From Chloroflexota bacterium (GTDB taxonomy: Bacteria; Chloroflexota; UBA6077), in NCBI GenBank assembly GCA_021788565.1, contig JAJYKO010000415.1:1-5851 (forward strand): DNA of 5,851 nt. Reading direction: 5' to 3'. A model generated the notes under the pieces. That model was not told the DNA's origin. It did no database searches and was given only the letters and a program-made list of their open reading frames with translations. The translations under genes were made by a program, and so were the position numbers. This document shows, piece after piece, positions 1 through 5,131 of the stretch (its first letter is position 1; each line of letters starts with the position of its first letter).

Positions 1-390
1 AAGGTGCGCTTCGTTACCCACTTCTTCCCATTCCTGGGCCCCGAGTCTTACACGGCAGCCCAGGCAGCCGAGGCGGCTGCCGCTCAGGGGTACTACTGGG
101 CATACGAGAACATCCTGTTCCAAAATCAGGGAGCTGAGAATTCCGGGGCCTTCAACACGGACAACTTGAAGCGGTTCGCGGCAGAGCTCGGGTTGAATCA
201 GCAGGAGTTCAACGCCGCGCTGGATCAAGGAACGTACCAGACAGCCGTGCTTGACCAGAAGAATCAGGGGGTGGCCCTGGGGGTCAACGCCACACCGACT
301 TTCTTCGTCGATGGGACGAAGGTCCAGGGGGTTCCGTCGCTGAGCGATTGGCAGCAGATCATCAACCAGGAGTTATCTAAGAAGCAGTGA
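1..390 (+). CDS. DsbA-like thiol oxidoreductase (thioredoxin fold), C-terminal part
   Basis: Partial gene: the reading frame is open from the first base, so the N-terminus, including the expected CxxC active site and any signal peptide or membrane anchor, lies upstream of the window. What remains resembles the second half of bacterial DsbA-family (thioredoxin_4) proteins. It has the FPFLGPES segment after the central strand, a helical insertion with the aromatic run YYWAYENILF, the helix LKRFAAELGLNQQEF, and the cis-proline loop VNATPTFFVDG with the Thr-Pro at about 292-297. These proteins oxidise or isomerise cysteines in exported proteins. The stop overlaps the start of the VKOR gene by 4 bases (GTGA), so the two are translationally coupled, and VKOR is the known membrane reoxidant of DsbA-like proteins in many bacteria lacking DsbB. 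A GTG at base 4 is internal and should not be taken as the start. Family call is firm; the exact subfamily and its redox direction cannot be judged without the active site. Confidence 0.9.
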   Translation, partial: KVRFVTHFFPFLGPESYTAAQAAEAAAAQGYYWAYENILFQNQGAENSGAFNTDNLKRFAAELGLNQQEFNAALDQGTYQTAVLDQKNQGVALGVNATPTFFVDGTKVQGVPSLSDWQQIINQELSKKQ

Positions 391-833
391 GCGCCGTGTT
401 GAACAGATGGGCCGTTCCTGGGCTGGCCGCGCTGGGCCTGGCAGACTCCGCCTACCTCTGGGTACTCCACTGGATGGGGGAGATACCTCCGTGCGGCGGC
501 TACGCCGGCTGCGCGGAAGTGAACACCAGCGTCTTCGCCGAGATCTTCGGCGTGCCGACCGCCGCCTTCGGGATGGTGATCTCTGCCGCCGTCCTGCTGA
601 TCAGCCTCTGGCGCCTGCGGGCGGAGGATCGAGCGTGGCTGCATGCCACCCTCGTGCTCTATGCCCTGGTGCTCTCCAGCGCACTATTCATGGCCTATCT
701 GACCGGCATCGAGTTCCTGGTGCTGCGGGCCGTCTGCTATTGGTGCCTGTTCATGGCGGCGACGATCCTCGCACTTCTCGTTCTGCTGATGCGCGACGTC
801 TGGCCGGCCACCACCTCGACGGCGCCAGCCTAA
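387..833 (+). CDS. Vitamin K epoxide reductase (VKOR) family membrane oxidoreductase
   Basis: Integral membrane protein of 148 residues that would reoxidise a DsbA-like partner and pass electrons to quinone. About four membrane segments are visible (near residues 8-30, 55-77, 85-106 and 112-136). The VKOR signatures are present: the loop cysteines Cys36 and Cys42 in PPCGGYAGCAEVNTSVF, followed by the family's FGVPTAAFG turn, and the active-site pair Cys117-Tyr-Trp-Cys120 at the start of the last helix. The length fits a stand-alone VKOR without a fused thioredoxin domain; the thioredoxin-like partner is the preceding gene. The start taken is the GTG at 387 that overlaps the upstream TGA; an in-frame GTG at 396 is a possible alternative, and the nearest AGGAG (368-372) is rather far from either. 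Family call is strong; the pairing with the upstream protein is inferred from adjacency and known VKOR/DsbA biology. Confidence 0.93.
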   Translation: MSAVLNRWAVPGLAALGLADSAYLWVLHWMGEIPPCGGYAGCAEVNTSVFAEIFGVPTAAFGMVISAAVLLISLWRLRAEDRAWLHATLVLYALVLSSALFMAYLTGIEFLVLRAVCYWCLFMAATILALLVLLMRDVWPATTSTAPA

Positions 834-866
834 AATCCCGCAGGGCGCACCACCCTTGTCAACTCG

Positions 867-873
867 AAGGAGG
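867..873 (+). promoter_or_regulatory. Orphaned Shine-Dalgarno of the OB-fold gene
   Basis: AAGGAGG is a near-perfect Shine-Dalgarno. Without the insertion sequence it would sit 5 bases (TTCTA) upstream of the ATG now at 2710. The insertion has separated it from its gene. It now lies 11 bases before an ATG inside the left inverted repeat (885-887), which opens a 34-codon frame ending in TGA at 987-989. Confidence 0.8.
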
Positions 874-878
874 TTCTA
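871..878 (+). repeat. Left target-site duplication, AGGTTCTA
   Basis: Exact 8-bp direct repeat of 2702-2709, immediately outside the left inverted repeat. It overlaps the last three bases of the original Shine-Dalgarno. An 8-bp duplication is within the range known for IS4-type elements. Confidence 0.92.
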
Positions 879-896
879 CTGAGAATGCACCATAAG
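879..896 (+). repeat. Left terminal inverted repeat of the insertion sequence
   Basis: CTGAGAATGCACCATAAG is the exact reverse complement of 2684-2701, 18 of 18 bases. The match ends abruptly at base 897. An ATG at 885-887 lies inside the repeat. Confidence 0.95.
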
Positions 897-989
897 GCGA
901 GGGGGTTGGGGAAGAGAAGCCTCCCGGCTAGAATGAGCGCCGCCGCAAGCAGTGTCATCCCAACTGGGAGGTGCTCATATGATAGGTGA
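885..989 (+). other. Short ORF opened by the insertion (host RBS, element ATG)
   Basis: A 34-codon frame starts at the ATG inside the left inverted repeat and ends at TGA 987-989. The displaced host Shine-Dalgarno AAGGAGG (867-873) is 11 bases upstream, so ribosomes on the dsbA-VKOR transcript could start here. The peptide begins MHHKARGLGKRS and is basic, with no recognisable domain. It is probably an accident of insertion rather than a gene, though the ATG itself is part of every copy of the element. Confidence 0.3.
906..934 (+). promoter_or_regulatory. Candidate transposase promoter in the element leader
   Basis: TTGGGG (906-911) and TAGAAT (929-934) are separated by 17 bases. The -10 matches the sigma-70 consensus at 5 of 6 positions and the -35 at only 3 of 6 (TTG). 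It lies inside the element upstream of the transposase frame, where a promoter is expected. Such motifs occur by chance, so this is tentative. Confidence 0.3.
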
Positions 990-997
990 CCTTGGAG

Positions 998-1016
998 ACA
1001 GGGGACAATGCCCTGT
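998..1016 (+). other. Small hairpin enclosing an upstream ATG in the element leader
   Basis: ACAGGG (998-1003) pairs with CCCTGT (1011-1016) around a 7-base loop holding an ATG (1008-1010). That ATG is in the transposase frame but reaches an in-frame TAG at 1044-1046 after 12 codons. A structure hiding a start codon could damp translation from read-through transcripts, as known for some other insertion sequences; here that is only a possibility. Confidence 0.3.
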
Positions 1017-1046
1017 TCGCGTAGGACAGGTCAGGCAGGCGGTTAG

Positions 1047-1175
1047 GGTCTGAGTGGAGGGGCCAAGCGCGGGCGGTTTCTGGCAAATCGGGCGGCAAAG
1101 CTGGAGAGCGACCGGCGCAAGCGCAAGGGTGCGACGCACAAGGCGTGGCGACATCTGACGAGGGATCAGCAGGAG
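1047..1175 (+). other. Probable N-terminal extension of the transposase
   Basis: The transposase frame stays open upstream of the GTG at 1176 back to the TAG at 1044-1046. The intervening codons read like protein: SGGAKRGRF, then ANRAAKLESDRRKRKG, then THKAWRHLTRDQQE, joining AKRLTAGQ. It is strongly basic and helix-like, as expected for a DNA-end-binding N-terminus. No ATG, GTG or TTG lies in this part of the frame; the only near-start is CTG at 1050, which would give 543 residues. The GTG at 1176 has AGGAG directly abutting it with no spacer, a poor initiation site. Either a CTG start is used or this copy has lost its original start. Confidence 0.5.
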
Positions 1176-2681
1176 GTGGCAAAGCGGCTGACGGCGGGTC
1201 AGGTGACCCTGGTTACGGTGAGCGGCTGGGGATTGGTGGGCGACTTCCTGGCCTTCCTGGACGAGATCAGTTTCTATGCCCTGCTGGGTATCGAGGGTAA
1301 GGGCTTTCAGCGGGTGATGATTCCCATCGCTCGGCTGATCATGACCTATCAGATGAAGGTGCTGATGGGGATTGGTTCCATCAACCTGGTACCGACGAAG
1401 CTCTTTCGGCAGGTGGCGCTGATGAAGCTGATCGGCTACACGACGGCAGAGATGCAGGTAGGTTTCTGCGAGCGTGGCAAGCTCCTGTCTGGGCCGATGC
1501 ACAAGAACACGTTGGCCGATGCGGTGGAGCGGCTCTCGTCCGAGGAACTGGAGCAGATGCTGAACGAGACGGCGAGCCGGCTGCGGGCCAGGGGCTTCTT
1601 CAAGGCTAGCAAGGGCCATTTCGCCCTGGATGCCAGCGACCTGGAGACCACGGCGAAGTATGCCGGGGCCGGGGTGAAGAAGTACACCGAGCGGAAGGTG
1701 GACACCAAGACGAAGAAAGCCGTCGAAGTGGAGCGGTTTGCCCATGGCTTCAAGGTGCTGATCGTCTACGAGGTGAAGTTGCGCCTCGTGGTGGCTGCCA
1801 AGGTGGTGCCGATCAACGAGCACGAGTCGAAGTTCACGCTAGCCCTGGTGCGTCAGGCCGTGAAGAACCTGGGGAATGGGACCCTGCGGGTGCTGCTCAT
1901 GGACCGTGGGTTTCTGGATGGTCAGGACCTGTGGGTGCTCAAGGCCGAGTTGGGGATCGACTTCGTGGTGCCCTCCAAGGACAAGATGAGGGTGACCGAG
2001 GATGCCAGGGGGCTCTGCCGGCAGGCCGAAGATGGGGAGGGTGCCTTCAAGGGAGAGCGTGCGGGCAAGAAGAAGGTGGACAAGTCTGGCAAGGTGAAGT
2101 GGGAGGGGCAGGTATCCGCGGTGGGGGTGGCTGGACTGGCGAGCTACGACCAATACGGGGATGAGGAGCACGCCAAGCGGGCCAACCGGAAGGATTTTGA
2201 GGGCAACGTCCTGAACGCCGTGGTGGTGACCAAGTGGCAGGGAGAGGAGTACAGGGTCGGGGAGGAGAAGGTGTTCCTTTCCAGCCTGCCTGTATGCAAG
2301 CCCTTGGAAGTGTTGGACCTGTACGATCTGCGCAGCCTGATCGAGAACACCGCCTTCCGAGAGCTCAAGCAGGGATGGAACCTGGAGCGACATCCCAAGA
2401 GAACGAAAGAGGCAGTCACGGGGCACGTCCTTCTGACGCTGCTGACCTTCACCCTGGCCAACGCCTTCCGCTCATCCTTGGGCCAGGAGTTGGCCAAGCA
2501 CGGCATCAGGCGCCAGCGCGCTGAAGAGTACGACGACAACGTCATCGTCTTCGTCGACGAATACTACGCTATCTTCCATATCGAGGAGGTCTTCATCCTG
2601 CTGGGGGTGGTTCCAGAAGTGCTCTTGCGAGCCGATCCCCGCGAACTCAGCCGTAGGTACGGCCTCCCTCTAGCCGCCTGA
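1176..2681 (+). CDS. IS4-type DDE transposase
   Basis: Transposase of 501 residues from the first standard start. The likely catalytic triad is Asp152 (in FALDASDLETT), Asp243 (in VLLMDRGFLDGQ) and Glu390 within the IS4-type Y-R-E-K signature YDLRSLIENTAFRELK, with Tyr383, Arg386 and Lys398. In IS4 itself the last spacing is six residues; here it is seven. The 147 residues between the second Asp and the Glu are long enough for the beta-strand insertion domain seen in IS4/Tn5-type transposases, and include a Lys/Gly-rich stretch near 293-308. The protein would cut and rejoin the element ends. No frameshift or internal stop is visible from 1176 onward, so the catalytic domain looks intact. The start is uncertain because the frame continues upstream with credible basic sequence (1047-1175). 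The gene lies wholly within the inverted repeats and runs with the host operon. Confidence 0.93.
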   Translation: MAKRLTAGQVTLVTVSGWGLVGDFLAFLDEISFYALLGIEGKGFQRVMIPIARLIMTYQMKVLMGIGSINLVPTKLFRQVALMKLIGYTTAEMQVGFCERGKLLSGPMHKNTLADAVERLSSEELEQMLNETASRLRARGFFKASKGHFALDASDLETTAKYAGAGVKKYTERKVDTKTKKAVEVERFAHGFKVLIVYEVKLRLVVAAKVVPINEHESKFTLALVRQAVKNLGNGTLRVLLMDRGFLDGQDLWVLKAELGIDFVVPSKDKMRVTEDARGLCRQAEDGEGAFKGERAGKKKVDKSGKVKWEGQVSAVGVAGLASYDQYGDEEHAKRANRKDFEGNVLNAVVVTKWQGEEYRVGEEKVFLSSLPVCKPLEVLDLYDLRSLIENTAFRELKQGWNLERHPKRTKEAVTGHVLLTLLTFTLANAFRSSLGQELAKHGIRRQRAEEYDDNVIVFVDEYYAIFHIEEVFILLGVVPEVLLRADPRELSRRYGLPLAA

Positions 2682-2683
2682 TT

Positions 2684-2701
2684 CTTATGGTGCATTCTCA
2701 G
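2684..2701 (+). repeat. Right terminal inverted repeat of the insertion sequence
   Basis: CTTATGGTGCATTCTCAG is the exact reverse complement of 879-896. It begins two bases after the transposase stop. Its final G joins the target duplication to make GAGG before the next gene. Confidence 0.95.
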
Positions 2702-2709
2702 AGGTTCTA
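2701..2709 (+). promoter_or_regulatory. Rebuilt, weaker ribosome-binding site for the OB-fold gene
   Basis: The last G of the inverted repeat plus the duplicated AGG gives GAGG (2701-2704), 5 bases from the ATG. The original site was AAGGAGG at the same spacing. Translation is therefore probably reduced rather than abolished. Confidence 0.6.
2702..2709 (+). repeat. Right target-site duplication, AGGTTCTA
   Basis: Exact copy of 871-878. It ends on the base immediately before the ATG of the OB-fold gene, so the element inserted without touching the coding sequence. Confidence 0.92.
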
Positions 2710-3216
2710 ATGGCAAAGCAGCCAAGCAAGCCACGCAAGGAGAACGAGCCCAGGGCGCAGCGGCGGGCGCAGTTTGAGGAGCGGCCAAGGCCCAGGATCA
2801 CTCCCGCCACCTTCCTAATCACCGCGCTGGTGGTGGGCGTCGTCGTCGCGGCCGTGGTCTTCAGCACCGCCGGCAGCGTGCAGAGCGGGCCGGCAAGTCA
2901 GCGGCAGCCGGGGGTGCTGTCCGTTAATGACATCAAGGGGGATCCCTTCGCCTACAAGGGCACCGTCACCATCACGGGGGTAGTGGCGGAGATCTCTCGT
3001 CAGGACCCCAAGCTCTTCGGGCTGATCGATACCTCCGAGGCCGTCCTCTGCAAAACCACGGGCTGCGCCAACTACTACCTGGCCGTGCGGTCCGACTCCC
3101 CGGCGCCCCGGGTCTGGGATGAGGTGACCCTCACCGGGAGCTTCACCAAGACCCCGCAGGGCCAGCCCCTCTTCGTACCTACCAAGGTGGACGTCCTGAA
3201 ACACCTCACCTTCTGA
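2710..3216 (+). CDS. Membrane-anchored OB-fold-like protein with a Cys pair
   Basis: Protein of 168 residues with a charged cytoplasmic tail (1-30, rich in Arg, Lys and Glu), one membrane segment near 32-53, a short linker, and an extracytoplasmic domain from about 68. That domain has the strand pattern of an OB-fold: KGTVTITGVVAEIS, LFGLIDTSE, YYLAVRS, DEVTLTGSF and PLFVPTKVDVL. This layout recalls CcmE-like periplasmic OB proteins, but the haem-binding His of CcmE is not seen. Cys114 and Cys119 (LCKTTGCANYY) are its only cysteines; as they face outside, they could form a disulfide or bind a metal. The gene originally sat 45 bases behind VKOR and precedes the ABC permease by 12 bases, so it may be an accessory subunit of the transporter or a client of the disulfide pair. 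Function is not established. Confidence 0.75.
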   Translation: MAKQPSKPRKENEPRAQRRAQFEERPRPRITPATFLITALVVGVVVAAVVFSTAGSVQSGPASQRQPGVLSVNDIKGDPFAYKGTVTITGVVAEISRQDPKLFGLIDTSEAVLCKTTGCANYYLAVRSDSPAPRVWDEVTLTGSFTKTPQGQPLFVPTKVDVLKHLTF

Positions 3217-3228
3217 GGAGCAAGTACT

Positions 3229-4392
3229 GTGACACTGTGGAAGCTCGTGCAGAGCAACATCACCCGCAGGCGGGGAAGGTTCATCCTCACCCTGCTCGGT
3301 ATAACCATCGGGATAGCGTCCCTCGTAACCCTCCTGGCCATCGGGCGAAGCCTGGATAATGAGATCAGGCGTCAATCCAGCGACCTGGGCGCGAACCTGG
3401 TCGTCACGCCCAGGGGCTGGTGCGCCTACGAGCAGATCTCCGTCCTCACCGGGGAGCAGCTACCCGAGGCGATACCCATGGACACCGTCGCCAAGATCTC
3501 GGCCATTCCGGGGCTCACGGTTTCCCCCTACCTCACCGAGCGCACGGCCATCAACAACAACCCCGTCTCCATCGTCGGCATCGTTCCCGAGGGGATGAGG
3601 GCGCTCAAGGGCTGGGAGGTCCAGCAGGGCCGCTTCCTCGCATCCCCTGAGGAGAGGGCCGTGATCGTTGGATCGGCCATCGCCCAGCAGTTCAAGCTGG
3701 GAGACTCGGACGAGCTGACCATTCGGGGGGAGCAGTTCCCCATCAAGGGGGTGCTCAAGGAGACTGGAGGCAGGGATGACACCACGGTGTTCATGCCCCT
3801 TGCCGTGGTGCAACGGCTCTACGGCGTGGGGGGTAACGTCTCCTTCCTGGCGGTAAAGGTCGACGACATCTCCAGGATCGATGGGTATGTCCAGAAGATC
3901 CAGGATACCGCCAGCGTCGCCGTGACCTCCGATAAACAGCTCCTGAAGTCGGTCCTCTCCATCGTCGGGACGGTGAGTCTGACCCTCCAGATGATCGCCA
4001 CCGTGGGCCTGCTGGCGGCGGCCTTCAGCATCGTCAACACCATGACGACCGCGGTTTACGAGAGGAGGCGAGAGATAGGGATTCTCCAGGCCATCGGAGC
4101 CAAGAGACGCACCATCTTCACCCTGTTCCTCGTCGAATCCGGCATCTATGGGCTGATCGGCGGTGTGGTGGGCATCACCGCGGGGCAAGCCTTCGCATGG
4201 ATCGCCTCCCCCTACATTTCGCCCAACGAGTTCACGGCCTTCTTCAACGGCTCGGGCCTTCCCGTGGCCTTCGACCCGGGCGTCGCCGCGGCGGCGCTCT
4301 CCCTGGCACTGCTCGCTTCGGTCGCCTCCGGGCTCTACCCGGCGTGGAGGGCATCGAGGCTAACCCCCGTGGAGGCTATCAGATATGAGTGA
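3229..4392 (+). CDS. MacB/FtsX-type ABC transporter permease
   Basis: Permease of 387 residues with MacB-type topology: an N-terminal membrane helix (about 18-40), a large extracytoplasmic domain (about 41-240), then three helices (about 246-271, 300-326, 352-372) forming the FtsX domain. Diagnostic motifs are YERRREIGILQAIGAKRR (277-294), the cytoplasmic coupling region, and the C-terminal PAWRASRLTPVEAIRYE. GTG is chosen as start because GAGGAG (3215-3220) lies 8 bases upstream and the first helix follows normally. Its only cysteine, Cys65, is in GWCAYEQISVLTG shortly after the first helix; related permeases linked to iron-uptake or redox loci carry a similar Cys-Pro-Tyr-Glu segment, recalled from memory. 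The stop overlaps the ATPase start by 8 bases. MacB-type transporters often work mechanically on periplasmic substrates rather than moving solutes through the membrane; the substrate here is unknown. Confidence 0.93.
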   Translation: MTLWKLVQSNITRRRGRFILTLLGITIGIASLVTLLAIGRSLDNEIRRQSSDLGANLVVTPRGWCAYEQISVLTGEQLPEAIPMDTVAKISAIPGLTVSPYLTERTAINNNPVSIVGIVPEGMRALKGWEVQQGRFLASPEERAVIVGSAIAQQFKLGDSDELTIRGEQFPIKGVLKETGGRDDTTVFMPLAVVQRLYGVGGNVSFLAVKVDDISRIDGYVQKIQDTASVAVTSDKQLLKSVLSIVGTVSLTLQMIATVGLLAAAFSIVNTMTTAVYERRREIGILQAIGAKRRTIFTLFLVESGIYGLIGGVVGITAGQAFAWIASPYISPNEFTAFFNGSGLPVAFDPGVAAAALSLALLASVASGLYPAWRASRLTPVEAIRYE

Positions 4393-5104
4393 CGCGATCA
4401 TCAGGACCGAGAGGGTAACCAAGAGCTACACCACCGGAAGGGTGAAGACGACCGTCCTGAAGGGCATAAGCGTTGAGGTGGAGCGGGGGTCCTTCGCCTG
4501 CATCGTGGGGCCCTCGGGGCACGGGAAGAGCACCTTCCTGCACGTGGTGGGCGGGCTGGACCGGCCGACCGAAGGGGCCATATTCGTCGACGGGGTGGAT
4601 ATCACCAGCCTGGACGGGAGCGCCCTGGCGGAGTTCAGGGCCCGCAAGATCGGGTTCGTGTTTCAGTTCTTCAACCTGCTCCAGAACCTCACGGCCGAGG
4701 AGAACGTGCAGGCGGCGATGATGTTCACCGGGGTCCCGGCGCGGGTGCAGAGGGAGCGGGCGGGGGAGCTGCTGTCGCTGGTGGGGCTCGCCGACAGGAG
4801 GAAGGCAAAACCCTCGGAGCTCTCCGGTGGGCAGCAGCAGAGGGTGGCGATAGCCAGGGCTCTGGCCAACGACCCGGAGATCCTCCTGATGGACGAGCCG
4901 ACGGGGAACCTGGATTCCGAGTCCGAGGAGGAGGTTCTGGACCAGATCCGGGGGATCCACCAGAGGGGAAGGACCGTGGTCATCATAACCCACGACGCCG
5001 ACTTGGCCGGTAGTGCCGAGGTCGTTTTCGTGTTGAAGGATGGTGGGCTTACAAGAGCCTTGGTGAGGGCCGGACGGTCCGACCCGCTGGCTGCCCGAAG
5101 GTAG
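4385..5104 (+). CDS. ABC transporter ATP-binding protein (MacB/LolD type)
   Basis: ATPase of 239 residues that powers the permease encoded just upstream. All nucleotide-binding motifs are present and in order: Walker A GPSGHGKST (42-50, His where Ser is commonest), Q-loop Gln94 in FVFQFFNLL, ABC signature LSGGQQQ (146-152), Walker B ILLMDEP (166-172), D-loop NLDS (175-178) and the switch His203 in ITHD. The phrase GFVFQFFNLLQNLTAEENV is typical of the LolD/MacB/FtsE branch. The ATG overlaps the permease stop (ATGAGTGA, 8 bases), giving tight translational coupling and roughly equal subunit synthesis. The C-terminal tail after about residue 222 is Arg-rich and not conserved in the family. The gene looks intact. 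Confidence 0.96.
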   Translation: MSDAIIRTERVTKSYTTGRVKTTVLKGISVEVERGSFACIVGPSGHGKSTFLHVVGGLDRPTEGAIFVDGVDITSLDGSALAEFRARKIGFVFQFFNLLQNLTAEENVQAAMMFTGVPARVQRERAGELLSLVGLADRRKAKPSELSGGQQQRVAIARALANDPEILLMDEPTGNLDSESEEEVLDQIRGIHQRGRTVVIITHDADLAGSAEVVFVLKDGGLTRALVRAGRSDPLAARR

Positions 5105-5116
5105 CGCCCTCACCTC

Positions 5117-5124
5117 AAGGGGAG
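5117..5124 (+). promoter_or_regulatory. Ribosome-binding site setting the kinase start
   Basis: AAGGGGAG lies 7 bases before the ATG at 5132 and supports that start, 27 bases after the ATPase stop. No promoter or terminator is evident in the gap, so the kinase is probably cotranscribed with the transporter. Confidence 0.6.
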
Positions 5125-5131
5125 CGAGCGT

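Larger units (their letters stand above)
879..2701 (+). mobile_element. Complete IS4-type insertion sequence, 1823 bp
   Basis: The element is bounded by perfect 18-bp inverted repeats and flanked by an 8-bp direct repeat (871-878 and 2702-2709), with one transposase gene in the same direction as the surrounding operon. Identical ends and identical target copies indicate a recent insertion. The transposase stop codon is only two bases from the right inverted repeat, so there is no room for a terminator and transcripts can run out into the host genes. The left 170 bases before the transposase frame carry a leader with a candidate promoter and a small hairpin. IS4-type assignment rests on the transposase motifs; the exact IS family or subgroup needs a database comparison. 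Confidence 0.95.

Noticed and set aside
834..878. Terminator after VKOR
   Set aside because: No stem followed by a T tract; the spacer instead carries the original ribosome-binding site of the next gene.
407..895. Plus-strand frame of 162 codons overlapping VKOR
   Set aside because: Arg-rich out-of-frame reading of the VKOR gene, which has firm family motifs in its own frame.
920..971. CCTCCC (920-925) and GGGAGG (966-971) as a leader stem
   Set aside because: Only 6 bp with a 40-base loop; too weak to call.
975..1823. Long minus-strand frame of 282 codons across the transposase
   Set aside because: Its His, Leu and Gln-rich composition is that of an antisense shadow of the transposase, with no domain-like pattern.
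2620..2700. Outward promoter at the right end of the element
   Set aside because: Searched for -35/-10 pairs; TTGCGA (near 2625) has no TATAAT-like hexamer at proper spacing.
2710..3216. OB-fold gene as a true cytochrome c maturation protein CcmE
   Set aside because: Topology and OB-like strands fit, but the haem-binding His motif and other ccm genes are absent.
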